Below the pieces are notes generated by a model. That model made no database searches. It saw nothing but the letters and a program-made list of their open reading frames with translations, and was not told the DNA's origin. 64,000 nt of DNA from positions 1,550,001-1,614,000 of the forward strand of contig BCIX01000003.1 of NCBI GenBank assembly GCA_001600095.1, read 5' to 3'. The DNA is from Bullera alba. Taxonomy: Eukaryota; Basidiomycota; Tremellomycetes; Tremellales; Bulleraceae. Positions 33,708 to 46,040 of the stretch are shown piece after piece (within the stretch, counting starts at the first letter, position 1; each line of letters starts with the position of its first letter). A program made the translations under genes and the position numbers.

Positions 33708-36538
33708 CTAAAAAGCCGCCCTTTCTGTCTCTTTTGCAATCTCCGCTCTGATCTCCTCCAAGGCCTGACCGAGAGCTTTACTATCCTCGTACTTTCGCTG
33801 CGCATTAGCGTCGGAGATCATGGCTCTGTTGACAAGCGTGATCAGCTCTAGCGTCATGACACGACAGCTTGCAACTCACTCCAATTGCGCTTCTTGCTCC
33901 AATAAGGGCTGTAGCAATATAGCCACGTCGACAGCTTGTGCCTCCTCCACGCCCTCCAGGCGCAACTGTTCCGCTAGGGTAGTCTCTAGTATCGCCGTGC
34001 TCAGACCTTGGCGCTTCATCTCCGCCACCCTCTTCTGCAACTTGGGCAGTGCCTGCATGTACGAGTCAGCTACGAGTGCAAACTTATGTCAGCTGACTTG
34101 CCTGTATTTTGACCATGCCCATGGCTAAAAAGGTGGCCGTAGTCCGGGCCACGGCACCCTGTACAGTCTGCTGATTGCTTCCCTCGGCGGCGGGCAAACT
34201 GGACATCCGCTTAGACAGGTGTTCGTATTGCGCAAAAAGAGCGACGAGCTGTTTGTGTATGGCCAGAACCTCGCGCCCAGGTTCGCCAATCTGCCCAGAA
34301 GACCTGGTAGCGAGTTGATAAGCTAATGTCCTCCCTTTGATTGTACCGGGGAACTGGGCCTCACGTCAGGATCTCCATCTGCTCTTCAAAGTCAGGCATC
34401 ATATCGTCGATCTCGGCCTGTAAGGTTTTGAGAGCCTGATATAGTCTTGCAAAGCCAGTCACCCGAGTTCGATCCGCCATCTTCTGTTTCCGGCTGTCAA
34501 ACACGAGCGTCAGCAGGTGGCCAATCCACACCGTCGAGGCGAAGACTTACGAGACCACCGCCCAGCACTCTCTGCAGACCCTGACGCCTTTGACTTGCAC
34601 TTCCTTCGGCTGCTGGGGCAGCAGGACATCCCGCTTCTCGCCCTCCTCGCCCACAGTCGAAGAAGACGCCGAAGTCATCGCGCTCGCCGTGGACAGCCTG
34701 TTCTTCCGGCGCAGCCCCTTCTTAGCTTCCCCGCTAGGATTGACATCCTCCCCATCTTGCAACTTCATCCATCCAACAAACCCCTCATCCACTTCCTCTC
34801 CCCGGCCGGTCTTCCAATCCGCGACTAAGAGCAGACTGCACTTCTCGGCCCGGGTCCCGGCGGGTATCGACGCCGAAGTGGGGATCCCAGAAGGCGCGGA
34901 TGACGAGTCGGACGAGAATAGCTGCATCTGCACGGCGAGGAGACCAGCAGGTGTAGGCGGAAGGGAACAGACGATTCTGCCGCAAAGTCGACAGTGATGT
35001 TTCCGATTAGATAGATTGAAAGATGATCTAAGATCCTGCTCAGCGATGCTCCTCCCAGGAAGACGTCAGACTTACTGGCAGATACGACACTTTTTCACCT
35101 CCGAGTCGTCTTCCCATTTGACAACAGCTTGTTCCGCGGCTGTAGAGGGTCTTATTAGCCATGGCCCCGAGACTCGCATTTTCGCCGGACCTACCCCTTT
35201 TCCGCGACTCTTCTCCAGCGGGACCGCCTCTGGGGTCGAGATTCGTCTTGACCCCGCGCCAAACGTCTCTCGGTCCTCGCAGAGCGTCCATAGCGCCGTC
35301 GAACGAAAGCAGAGACTTGCGCTTGTCCATGGGGGCGGAGAGGGATGTGTTGGAAGATGTTGACCGTGGAAGCGCTGGGATTATCGAGCTGGAAGCAGTG
35401 GTAGGGTTGAAGTGCAGATCGACAAGCTGTGAGGAGTCAGCCCGGGACCAGCCGAGATACACACCTTTGCCCATCTTCTCCCTAGCCTTCCTTCCTCCTT
35501 ATCCCGCTCCTCTCCCCTCCTAGACCGCTCATCCTGGAATTCCTCTGTCCGATCGTGTCTTACGCCAGCGGGTTGAAATCCAATCTTGTACGGCATCCCT
35601 GCGCTCTTGCCCATCACACTCAATCCGCCGGTAGCTGTCGAGCTCGACCTCGAGAGGCCTGGTGTCCCGTTGCTGGTGTAGGATCCGACATAATGCGTAT
35701 TCTTGCCAAAGCTCTGCGTCCGCGAATGAGAGGCCGAATTTGACCGGACGTGAACAGCATTGGGGTTGAGACCTGACGGCCCATGCAGGTTGGAAGTCGA
35801 TGACGTGGAGTTTGCCATTGGCACCGAAGTCAACGATGTGTTGCCAGAGGATGACGTGCGACGGTTGGTGATGGAAATGCTAGGCTGGGATACCGACGGC
35901 TTTAGACCATTCTCGGGCGGTGGTCCAGGCGAGGGTCCGAGTCGCGATAGGTTGGCCGGCTGAGGGATCTTTCTGCCAGTAGGTAATGCTGACGTCGACA
36001 CTGTATGCTTCGGCCCCGGGGGTGATAATGGTCGCTCTTGCTCCTCGCTGAGACGTCGGTCCAGGTCGATCACGTTGTTGTCATTGCTGCCCGGCCCGGC
36101 ATAACTGTTCGGTCGACTGCCAAGCGGTAATCTCGAGTCTTTGCCAAAGTTCTCATTGAACCCTTTCCCCACTGCCCCGCCTATCCCCTGGGAGACTGTA
36201 CTTGCCACACCGGCGACATTGCTGAATGTACTAGAGATGAATTCTCTCGATCGACCTTCTCCTCGAGGCGCCCAACCTGATAACCACGCTTGCGCTTTGG
36301 TCGCTGCGTCAGCGAACGCCTCTGTTGACGCTTGTGACCCGGATCGTGTCCGCTGCGGCTCGTTCAGAAAGGCGGGACTAGTTGATAACGTAGGTACTGG
36401 AGTAGATGATCCACTGGCGGATGAGGCTACGGAGGAAGGCCGGGGCGTGAGCGATGGGGAAGGTCGAGGGGTCGCAACACCGAAGGACCGGCGGGAGGGT
36501 TCAACCGTGATTGCGGGAGGGGCCGGGACGGTCGTCAT
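33708..36538 (-). CDS. PEP7: FYVE zinc-finger endosomal tethering protein (Pep7/Vac1, rabenosyn-5 type)
   Basis: Likely binds PI3P and Rab5/Vps45 on early endosomes for vacuolar sorting. Exons include 35465-36538, 35175-35426, 35076-35139 and 34551-35027, then at least three more down to TAG 33708. The N-terminal ~440 residues are Ser/Pro-rich and probably disordered. The FYVE motif is assembled across exons: KWEDDSEVKKCRICQ, then NRKHHCRLCGRIVC (R-x-H-H-C-R-x-C-G core, ~34975-35010) and the closing RVCRECW (~34560). A long loop with low-complexity Ser residues separates the second and last Cys pairs. C-terminal coiled coils (residues after MADRTRVTGFARLYQAL) resemble the Rab-binding region. 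Introns are short; 35140-35174 is only 35 nt. The C-terminal splice near 34350 uses a GGGAG acceptor to keep frame. Confidence 0.85.
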
Positions 36539-36928
36539 TGTGGATTTAGAGCCATCTGTGTGTGTCTAGACCGCCATATGAAGATATCCCATCGCCCTAA
36601 GCACTTGTTGATGTTGGTGGAAGTTGACAACGATGAGGACGTCATGCATCATGACGAGCGGGCTGTTGAGCTGCGCCCGGCCGGTAACTGCTGGTGACTG
36701 ACGCGGAATCAGATCCCCACGGTCGGGCCGAGGACGGAGATCGCCGCAAGAGGGAGATTCAGGAACAGCCAACGCACATGGCAGTTGCAGCTGGTGAGAT
36801 TTTGCTGAAGCCGACCAATGCTTCAACGGTCCTCCGCTACATTACCGAGCGACTCCAGTCCACTAAAAACAATTCTACGCAACCTCAGCGACACCCTTAC
36901 AAAGTTATAACCTAGGACACTCGCTACC
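36539..36928. other. Divergent intergenic region, PEP7 / small basic gene
   Basis: 390 bp between divergent starts. No gene or clear element seen; it presumably carries both promoters. Confidence 0.5.
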
Positions 36929-37191
36929 ATGGGACGATCGGCAAAGTTTGCCAAAAGACCCTCCAAGCAGGAAAAAGAGGCCAAGAAGACTTCGAGTGCG
37001 GCAGCGAAGCCAATGCCCAAGCCAGCCCCGAAACAGCGTGAACCGCAACCCGAGCCTTCCGGGGGCAAGAAGCGGAAGATGATGCGAAACAAGGTCGAGA
37101 AGGTCAGTAATGCCATGGTTGCGCTTGATGGATTCCATAGCGTGAGTATGCGGCAGCTGACTTGAACTTCTAGAAATTCGGCAAGGCTTGA
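36929..37191 (+). CDS. Small lysine-rich protein, likely nuclear or nucleolar
   Basis: Two exons: 36929-37102 and 37174-37191, giving 63 residues starting [20 protein letters not shown] and ending KFGKA. Very basic, with KKRK-type nuclear-localisation clusters, and resembling small conserved fungal ribosome-biogenesis-like proteins in style, but no named family is claimed. The intron (71 nt) has a second in-frame donor GTGAGT at 37142 that would add 13 residues and leave a 32-nt intron. The last exon overlaps the 3' end of the opposite-strand TRM140 gene by 18 bp. Confidence 0.65.
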
Positions 37192-38992
37192 GGCAGGACA
37201 AGGCAAATCTTGGTCTTATTCGCTCGACTAGCAGGAAGCCGACTCCGAGCGAAACAACACGGAGGAGGCAGTCGCAAACTTGGGTGCTCAGAAGTATATT
37301 GCATAGCATCTGCTATAGCTTCCTCGCCTTCACTTGCAGCCATATCCGATACATCTGCTTCCTCTCCTTCCGATTCACGAGCTTCACGCACACGCATCAG
37401 CTCGGTGCTGATCCGACGTCGATAGCGACTCACCATCCGGCGATCTTCTCCTAATTGCAACACCTCGAACATCTCCCGTTTGGCAGTCTCCTCCCTCGGA
37501 CTCGCGGTCACCAATCTCTCCAACTCCTCCTTTTCGAAGAAATACACCCTGGTACCGTCGCCTCGGATGTACAAGTGCGGCACGTCCGGATCAAGCAATC
37601 GGTCCTTCTTGATGCGGATTTGGGTCAGGTCATTGCGGCCATAGTCCCGCAATAGCAGCACACCGCCAGGTTTCAGTGCCTATCAGGAGAGTCAGCATCG
37701 GTAGAGGGTATCAAGAGAGCCTGCTTACTGTGTAGAGATTATGAATAGCCTGTTCCCATTCTTTTGGGTGTAGAGCGGATAGGACGTAAATGACCGTGAT
37801 GACATCCACTGTTCCTGGCTCAACGCCCTCTGGCAGCAAGAAGCAATCTGGCGCCGGCCGTTTTGACTCCAAAGACGTAGATGCAAGCTGCTCGCTGAGC
37901 TCATCGCCAGAATCCCGACCTGCAATATCTGGTGTTGCAGTGATATCCCAGACCGATGCTCTCATCTTGCCCTTCCCATGAGGAGGTACAGGGTAGATAG
38001 GATTGGACTAGGCTGAATCAGTCCGAGATCGTGATTGACTGTTTAGAAACCTACCTGAACCACTTTCACTGCTTCAGCTGAGTAATCCGTGGCAAACACG
38101 TTCAACTCGGGGTTTTCATTGTGCCTCATCAAAGTGAACACGCTGTTCCCGGCACCCTGAGCGAGATGAGCCATGTTGTAGATACGGTCAAGTCTGTACT
38201 CACACATCCAACTTCCAGTACCGTTTTTGGCCCAGCCTACACTAAGGCGTCAGTACAATACCTGAAGTGATTGGGTGCACGCACATCTGCCTCACTGCAT
38301 TCTATGAGTTCTGGGAACTCTGACCGCAACCAAGCTCGATCCTTGAAGAAGCTGAATAGGGGGTCAAGGTCCAGTACCAAATTTCATCCTGACCAGACAC
38401 CCACGCTGCTTGATTTTTCTCGTAGAAGCTATCCCAGAACCTGGCAGGTTGCGTGTTATACTCGTCTAGAAGAGGTCAGCAGGGAAATCCCAAAGGATAG
38501 TAGGGGAATGTAGACTCACCTCGTTTGTGCTCGGAGACTGGGTTGGCTTTATGGAACTCCATTCTCTCCTGAGCCTTCTCGAGGTAGTCCTGGGGCAGCT
38601 CCACATGATCCCTGAGTAAAGTCAGCTCAACGAAGCCTGGACCTCGGAAGTCACACTCACCAGGCATTGTGCTCCCAGACGTCCTGCTCTTCGTTCAACT
38701 TTCTCGCTCCGAATGTCACGCCTACAGGAGGACCATTCGCTTTGACCCATTTGTCTGCCGCTCTCACAGATGGTCCAGGGGCACTCAAGTTGTCAGTCGG
38801 ATCCGGAGTGACCTCATGAGCGACCTCTGCTGGCGAGATGACGCTAGTACTGTCGGTAGCCGGGGTAGGTAGAGGACTGAGTGAAGTCGACATTGCTCTT
38901 AAGTTATATCGCGATAAGGAGATACTGCAATACGCGAGCTGTCTTCTCAGCATGGGTCCTCCACCGAGTGAGCGGATCGCTGAGTGAGCCAA
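37170..38992 (-). CDS. TRM140: tRNA 3-methylcytidine methyltransferase (Trm140/METTL2-type)
   Basis: Methylates C32 of certain tRNAs with SAM. About eight exons. Key segments: [21 protein letters not shown] then [18 protein letters not shown] motif I LEVGCGAGNSVF (~38130-38220); ATDYSAEAV; the conserved [13 protein letters not shown] (~37760); [17 protein letters not shown] (~37640) and [10 protein letters not shown] (~37550). The first ATG at 38992 gives an Arg/Ser-rich, acid-free leader ([20 protein letters not shown]) that looks like a mitochondrial presequence. An internal in-frame ATG at 38893 would give a shorter cytosolic form. The C-terminal tail beyond ~37390 is low-complexity, and its stop TAG lies at 37170-37172, so the gene ends inside the neighbour's last intron and exon. 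Confidence 0.92.
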
Positions 38993-39281
38993 TGTGAGCT
39001 GACTATGCTATCACTACACGTATTGCAAGTGAGGTCAAGGGTGGACCTGTAGGGTGGAGGAGCAGCTTTGAAATCTTTGGTAGGTGTTGTTCGGCGGATT
39101 TACCTCGGTTTAAATCGGCCGAGCAACGCCGACAAGTGCTGCTGCAACTTAAACGACCCTGGGCACAAAACCAACACTGCTCTCTCGTCCAGCGAAACAC
39201 CCTCCTACCTACGTCCACACCTCTATACTCCTTGTGCATACTTCACAGTCAGCTCTCATTCTCTATCACCTCCAAACCACG

Positions 39282-41022
39282 ATGATCGGATCAAGCATGA
39301 GGACCACCGCTACCACCGCTCTCAGAAGCGTTGCTGCCAAATCTACCGTGAGTTGCTCCCTATCTCTTTGTCTTGGAGACCGAAGTGAATGTCGACATCG
39401 TCCATTGCGTCGACTCATGGCGAGGTCTTCGAGCCAATCGTTCTGACTTCGTAAGGTCTTGCTGATACCGTTCCTCTAGCGAGCACCCATCGCTCGATCT
39501 ATGGCTACGACCATTGACGAGACTAGAGTGAGTTAGGAAACTGCCTTGGCATCCCACTCTCGCTGACCCTCTTTCCTAGCTGCCATCTAAATTCGGAGGT
39601 GCGCAAAGCTGAGGTGTCTGTCATTCTCCTGAGCTTACTATATATGCAGGCAAATACACCGTCACTCTCGTCCCAGGAGATGGTATCGGAAAGGAGGTCG
39701 CCGACTCTGTCAAGGAGATCTTTGACGCTATCAAAGTCCCCGTCCAGTGGGAGCAGTACGATGTCTCTGGAGAGACCACCGGTGGAGATGAGCTGTTCCA
39801 GGAGGCCATGCAGAGTCTGAAGAGGAACAAGGTCGGACTGAAGGGTGGGTCTTTGCGTTCGCAAGGGCTACCGGGCACACTTTCATGACGATATTGACTA
39901 TTCCTAGGTATTCTCTACACGCCCATCGATCAGACCGGCCACAACTCGTGGAACGTTGCCATCAGGCAGCAGCTCGACATCTACGCCTCGGTCACCGTCT
40001 GCAAGTCCCTGCCAGGCTTCAAGACCAGGCACGACAACGTCGACTTTGCCATCATCCGAGAGAACACCGAGGGAGAGTACTCTGGCCTTGAGCACTCGAG
40101 TTTCCCAGGCGTCGTGGAGAGCTTGAAGGTTTCCACCCGAGCCAAGGCTGAGCGAATCGCCCGATTCGCTTTCGACTTTGCCATCAAGAACAACCGAAAG
40201 GTGGGCTCAGGTCGGCTGCTGTGCGTGGCTATCCGTGCTAATCACCCATTTCGCAGAAAGTCACCTGTGTCCACAAGGCCAACATCATGAAACTCGGTGA
40301 CGGTCTGTTCTTGAACACGTGCAAGCGAATCGCCGAGGAGGAGTACAGCCACACTGGTATCAAGTTCGACAGCATGATCGTCGACAACACCTCGATGCAG
40401 CTCGTCTCGAGGCCACAGCAATTTGACGTCATGGTCATGGTGAGTGACACTTGGTACAGTATAAAATTGGTGCTGACGAACCGTGTAGCCAAACGTAAGA
40501 TGATCCTGGTCTGACCCACTTGCCTTGTACTGACTCCATGCAGTTGTACGGTGCCATCTGCGGTAACATCGGTTCTGCCCTTGTCGGTGGACCAGGTGTC
40601 GTCCCGGGATGCAACTTCGGTCGAGTGAGTGTCGCGTCTTGTTAACTTCCGGCTTCGCTGACCTCTTCACAGGAATACGCTCTGTTCGAGCCAGGATGCA
40701 GACATATCGGAAAGGTGAGTCTTCATACATTTTAGCGGAAACCCCCTGCTAATCCCTCGCAGGACATCATGGGCCAGAACAGCGCCAACCCCACCGCCCT
40801 GATCCTCTCCTCGACGATGCTGCTGAGACACCTCGGTCTGGAGACCCAGGCGAACTTGATCGCCGAGGCTACTTACGATTTGGTCAAGGAGGGTAAAATC
40901 AGGACAGCCGACCTCGGAGGTGAGTAATTAGTCATGAATATCCGTAGTGGTCATTAACTCTGGGCACAGGTAACGCCAGCACGACCGACGTCACAAAGGC
41001 GATCATCAACCGAGTCATGTAA
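39282..41022 (+). CDS. IDH1: NAD-dependent isocitrate dehydrogenase subunit 1, mitochondrial
   Basis: Regulatory subunit of the TCA-cycle enzyme converting isocitrate to 2-oxoglutarate. Eleven exons add up to 1,143 nt (380 aa), all junctions in frame: 39282-39347, 39480-39527, 39580-39598, 39650-39844, 39908-40200, 40257-40439, 40489-40494, 40544-40624, 40673-40714, 40763-40919, 40970-41022. The N terminus ([16 protein letters not shown]...[11 protein letters not shown]) is a mitochondrial presequence. [39 protein letters not shown] and [13 protein letters not shown] are family blocks; overall it resembles the yeast IDH1 rather than IDH2 type. Exon 7 is a 6-nt micro-exon coding only Pro-Asn of MPNLYG. 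Confidence 0.96.
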
Positions 41023-41347
41023 ATGGAGATTCGGCATGGTTGGGGTATGGAGGATAGAAAATGTCGAGACTGTTCATACTGTGCGGCTCGATTGAAACCA
41101 AATGGGCATGTATCAATGCAATGCAAGTCTCATGGGGAGTGACGTTCGAGGTTCGTCGGCTCTGTTAAAGTAGCTCTCCGGAAGGCCTTGATGCCCTCTA
41201 CTTGCATAGGTTGATCGAGTGCCTGAGCGGTTCATGTTGATTTGGTTCACGACTCGAGAACGAGTTTCAGATCCACTTTGTTTTCGGAAATGCCGACCAT
41301 TCACTCGTTCGACATTACCTCTTGACCCAGTCGTTACCTGAGTCATC
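41023..41347. other. Intergenic region IDH1 / sideroflexin
   Basis: 325 bp containing the IDH1 3' flank and the FSF1 promoter. No gene seen. Confidence 0.5.
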
Positions 41348-42944
41348 ATGACAGCAGTTCAGACGAGCCGGGCAGGACTGTACGACATTGGTGCGTCGTC
41401 ACCCTCCAGCTAATCAGACTCCTCTCGTATGGCAGCTGACGTGAGATCTAGCCCAACCCCAGTTCGACCTCGGCACCTACGGTAGGTCGTCATGGAGCTC
41501 TGGCCTGGCTGTGGTCCGGAGTAGTGTTGACGAGACGCAGGCGGTAGACTGGCATACTTCTATTCTACGACATCTCCCCTAACACTCCTCGCCTCGTCAA
41601 AGCAGTTGGAACAAGCTCAGCGAGATGTGACCAAGTACGAGGGTAAAATCAAGGAACAGGGCAAGAATGGCTTATGGGTCGGTCTGGACGAAAGGAATCA
41701 GTACTGGAAAGCCAAGCAGTGTGAGCTGCCTGAAGCATTCGAGATTGCTCCCCTCGAGGAGATTAGCTCACGACCGTGCAGTGGTCAACTCGAGTATACA
41801 CCCCGATACGGGCAAGCCAGTACCCCTGCCATTCAGGATGTCCGCTTTCGTGCCTACGAACTTGATGTGAGAGACTGATGTACGGTGGATCAGGGTTGTA
41901 GCTAACTATTGCATCATAGCATCTGTGTAAGCCCAACTTTAGATCGAGGGCATTGAGACACCGCTCACATCCCCTCAGGCCGGGATGCTCACGCCGAACG
42001 CAACGCTCAGAAGTGCCATCTTCTGGCAATGGGCAAATCAGACACTCAACGTTGCTGTCAGCTGTCTCTCTTTGGACCAGGATTTTCCCACAGCTGACGT
42101 GTCCAAGGTCAACTTCAGCAATGCTAACAAGTCCATCGAGATGACACCGCAGGAGATCGGAACTGGTGGGTCTGCCATAGCGATACTGGCGCTGTGGACG
42201 CCCTGCTGACGTACACTACAGCCTATGCGGCTGCAACTCTGACTTCCGTGGCTATTGCCATGTCCCTGACTCGTTTGGTGCCGAGGTTGAGCGTGTCCGC
42301 CACGACAAAAGACTTGCTGTCGAAACTCGTCCCGTTCGCCAGTGTCGCAAGTGCCGGAGTGGTCAAGTGAGTCTCACGATCTCCTCCCAGAATCATGAAA
42401 GTATGGTCGCTAATTAATGCTAGTATCTCATGTATCAGATGGAAGGAGATGAGGGACGGCGTCGAGGTGTTCAAGTTGAAAAAGAACCCAGTGGACGGTA
42501 CAGAGCAGAAGGAAGTCTTGGGCACATCACCAAAAGCGGGTCAAATGGCAGTCATGCAATCTGCCGCTAGTCGAGTCATGACCAATGTGTAAGTCTCCAT
42601 CCCCTCTTCTTCACCACTGGATATCAAACTGATGAAACGACATTAGACCAACGCTCATCATTCCGCCACTGCTCATGACGGTATTGCAGAAGAGAGGCGC
42701 CTTTTCCGGTCCTCGAGGAAGGGTACTTTCAAACGTGGCCAATCTATCGTTCAGTAAGTCCAGCCGAGTCGGGCACACGACTTCGCTCATGAGCTGACAC
42801 AACCCTCCAGTCGGTCTCGCGTTGGGCCTGTTCCTCCCGCCCGCTATAGCATACTTCCCCCAGAGGGCGAAGACCGAGCCGAAGAAGCTCGAGGACGAGT
42901 ATCAGGCATTCGAGGGTCCGATCTACTTCAACAAGGGCTTATAG
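41348..42944 (+). CDS. FSF1: Sideroflexin, mitochondrial inner-membrane amino-acid carrier
   Basis: Sideroflexins transport serine and other small substrates into mitochondria. About ten exons; the first six are 41348-41390, 41452-41481, 41541-41720, 41782-41866, 41920-41926 and 41979-42056. Family blocks: NQYWKAKQLVNSSIHPDTG, FRMSAFVPTNL, GMLTPN and the NxNKS-type motif NFSNANKS. Hydrophobic segments follow (AYAAATLTSVAIAMSLTR; GLALGLFLPPAIAYFP). Exon 5 is a 7-nt micro-exon (41920-41926) that supplies part of TNLIICAGM. The protein ends EGPIYFNKGL, TAG 42942-42944. No cleavable presequence, as usual for the family. Confidence 0.93.
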
Positions 42945-43090
42945 GGGTCTCACGGACGGGGTATCAGGGGAACGATCCAATGCGCTTCATTATGCATCGA
43001 TGCTTTCGGGGTAGAGCGATGCTACGCCGACTTTGCTCTTCTATGATGATCCCTTCCTCCTTTTGTATTCGCTCATTTTCTAGCTCGAAC

Positions 43091-44437
43091 CTAGATCCTC
43101 GCGATCCTCTCGTGAATCTTGATCATATCCGACTGTAACGCTAATCAGCAGCTACATGGACGATACAGAATTTGTAGCTCTCACCGTGCAGCCCATGGCA
43201 GTAACGTCGGAACCAGCGCCAGCGCCCTGGATGACCAGTGGTCTCGGAGAGTATCTGGGACTGTGTAAGCTGTGCTCTCTTCTCGACCGGGCAGTCCAGC
43301 TTACCTTTTGGTGTGGAAGGAAACGATGTTATCGGATCCCTTAAGAGCGGTAGCAAAGGCGTGGTCGTAGTCGTACCTAAATCGATATCAGTGAGCAACT
43401 CCCCGAGCATGGATCTCTAAGTGGATTTTACCCACTTGTCCAATCTGCACTCGACTTTACCGCTCTTGATGTCAATGACACCGACGTATCTGACAACTTT
43501 ACCCTCCTTCTTGGCCTCTTCACGCAGGTTGCCAAAGTACTCGTCGCCCTTCTCCAGGTTTTCCAAATATTCCTCCTTAGAGGTGACATTGGCCAAGACG
43601 TCCGGAACGAGGGATTGCGTTGGAACCGAGGCGTATCCTTCGGGTAGGGATGGCGATGTTGGGATGAGTCGCGATAGGATGGTGAGCTTTCGGGCGACAT
43701 CGGTTCCAGATAGATCATCTCGTGGGTCGGGCTCCTAGAACATGATTTAGATATGCGCTTCATAAAAAAGCTGCTACTGAGAAATATCATCAGCTTACAG
43801 TGTAACCCTTGTCCTTTGCAATCTTGACAACTTCTGAGAATTTGACATCGCTGCCCTGGGTGTTGCTGAACTCGTTGAAGATGTAGCTCAGCGTTCCACT
43901 GAACACTCCTTCCACTTTCTCAATCTCGTCTCCAGTCTCCACTAGGTCCTTGAGGGTGGAGAGGATGGGCAAACCGGCACCAACGGTGCTTTCGCCATAG
44001 AGCATCGCACTGGTGTTCGGGTAGCTAGCCGCCTGGATCTGCCTGTAGAGCTCTTCGGAGCCACTCGTGGCTTTTTTGTTGGGAGTGACGATGTTGACGC
44101 CCATACTGAGGATCTGGGGGTACATTCCCGGCACGACCTCTGATCCTGTCGAGTCGATGAAGATTCCTGGGGCATCTGGGTTGTTGGCAAGCAAGGAGAC
44201 GATAGAGGGGAGGTCAAGAGGGTTACCGTGTGTCTCCAGGATGGGAAGGTAGTTGGCAGGGGTGATTGGACTAGCGGGTAGAGGTAACGAGAGGGATAGT
44301 CGGGAGTTTGCAATTAGGACCAGGTTGAAGCGGGAAGATAGAGGTGGGGAGAGGATCTGCTGCAGGATGGCCTTTCCAACTCCTCCTAGACCGATCAAGG
44401 CGACGGGCGTTCTTCGGACAACCGGTGCGGCGGACAT
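43091..44437 (-). CDS. HOM6: Homoserine dehydrogenase
   Basis: Reduces aspartate semialdehyde to homoserine for threonine and methionine synthesis in the cytosol. Starts at ATG 44437 (MSAAPVVRRTPVALIGLGGVGKAI, Rossmann GxGxxG). Further blocks: DSTGSEV, VNIVTPNKKA (Lys of the active region), YGESTVGAGLPI, and EGVFSGTLSYIFNEF, followed by EPDPRDDLSGTDVARKL, the substrate-binding Asp/Lys segment. Then YDYDHAFATALKGSDNIVSFHTKR and LVIQGAGAGSDVTAMGC near the C terminus. Five exons; the junction at LDK/YDYD uses donor GTGGGT. The last exon codes SDMIKIHERIARI, TAG 43091-43093. Length (~370 aa) is normal for the fungal monofunctional enzyme. Confidence 0.96.
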
Positions 44438-44783
44438 TGTGGGTGATTGTACTTGTCACGGAAAGTGGTAGCGGGGGTGTGGTCTTTGGCAGGTCGTGCT
44501 GAAGATCGCGGCGAGTCCAAGGTAGAAAGTTGGGATCCGAGGTCGGATCTGGGAGCTCGAAGCTTCGAACATGTTACATGACAAGTCACGGAGTTTGGAG
44601 CAATCTCCGTCTGTTAGCAGCGCTCGACTCGGTTGGCTGGCTATCGTGAATCGTCGATCGTCTCTGGCAGGTCTAAGATCTTTGGTCAGCTCTTGCCAGC
44701 TCCTGCTCTGCTCAATGCAGACTGCATGATCCAGTACACGACCACCGCCATCACTCAATTCTTTGCTCGAGCACGGCGATGAC
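44438..44783. other. Divergent intergenic region HOM6 / oxidoreductase-like gene
   Basis: 346 bp between divergent starts. A long reverse-strand open stretch covers it and the next gene but has no coding pattern of its own. Confidence 0.5.
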
Positions 44784-45701
44784 ATGATCATTGCTCGAAA
44801 TGCTGTACGAAGCATCTCAAGAGGCTGGCTAGCCACAGTGCGGATACCTCGCTTCCAGCCCATTTGGATCGGCAGAAGGGTGTACTCCCGAACTGGGCGC
44901 GATGTACTCGGGGTATACCGCAGGCCGATCGCTTCACCAGCCAAACCCGTGGACTTAGGTGCTCTAATTGCAGATGAACTACATGCGGATGAGGTGTTCC
45001 GGACCGTATCGACATCCCCGGCGGGAAGCAGTATGCAAGAGATTCCTTCGGCTTCGGAGCTACAAGGAGGTAGTCGCCTCGAAACGCCTATACCGGCAAT
45101 GAAGGCACCTGAGGATGTTCTGCCTTCCAAGCGCAAATTGGAGCCGAGCCAATCGAGGAAGGAAATCATTGTGCAGGGCGTGCCGATCCCGCGGAAACCA
45201 GTCGCTCCGGGCGAAGAGGGTGAGTGGGCGTCTGTCTCTAACCCGTCCTGTAGAACGCAATGGCTTCGACAGCCTACTCTGTCAGATGGCCGGTGGTCCC
45301 CGTCAGAGAGGTAAAAGAACGCTGACTTGGTACAGAGTGCTGCATGTCGGGATGCGTACATTGCGTGTATACGATCTACGCGGACGATCTAGAGCTCTAC
45401 ACCGACTCCCTGTCCTCTGCACGTGATGCACTCAAGCGAGCACAGGTCAAGTTGTCCGACTGGCCGGAGGAAGTCCGAGACTTGGAGTCGAAAGACGGCA
45501 AAGGCATGGGTGAACAGGTCGTTCAGGACAAGGAACAGGCAAAAGCACAACAAGGCATGGATCCAAGTATGGCAGCCTTCCTCGCGTAAGTGAAGCTGAG
45601 AGGCAGTTACATCGGTGTCCCGCGGCAGCTGTTGACGATGTCGTAGATTCGAGAATAGCCTGAAGAAGAAGCAAGCGCCAACGAGCAGTGCGGCAAGCTA
45701 A
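44784..45701 (+). CDS. Oxidoreductase-like domain protein, probably mitochondrial (246 aa)
   Basis: Three exons: 44784-45219, 45336-45585, 45647-45701; all junctions keep frame. The start MIIARNAVRSISRGWLATVR is basic and acid-free, consistent with a mitochondrial presequence. The hallmark is GVPIPRKPVAPGEEECCMSG followed by CVHCVYTIYADDLELY, the short Cys-rich oxidoreductase-like domain (as in human OXLD1); four cysteines in CC-x3-C-x2-C spacing are visible and could bind metal. The C terminus is a charged helix ending KKKQAPTSSAAS. Biochemical activity of the family is not established, so only the domain is assigned. Confidence 0.85.
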
Positions 45702-46040
45702 AAGGAGAAGGGTGTTCTTTGTGGGATTGCTTCCCGCCCAGTCCGGCCAATGCGAACCCAAAGTCTGTATATCAGATGACTCCTGCTGTATACGCTTCGT
45801 ATGTAACCAGATGCTCCGCTTGCTCAGCAGGCGCCGGCCTGTCGCAGAGTCTGCTGTACGAGTATAGGCCCTACTGTATAGGTGCAACAGGATGGATTGA
45901 TCCATCCTCGCTTCCGACGGAAAGCCGCCACTCCTTTGAACATTACGGTGACGACACCACAACGACACCATCTTGCTGTCGTGACAGCGATGCCTTCCAC
46001 GATTCTTTGTGGCTATTTAACACTATACTCTACACTTATC
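45702..46040. other. Intergenic region before the MGTSQST gene
   Basis: 339 bp; the last part has TATTTAAC (~46014) about 25 bp before the chosen start. The downstream gene's frame is open back to 45882 (an earlier ATG), so the start could lie there. Confidence 0.5.

Noticed and set aside
44456..45361. 301-codon reverse-strand open frame
   Set aside because: Antisense to the oxidoreductase-like gene, whose exons join in frame and carry a known domain; the reverse frame has none.
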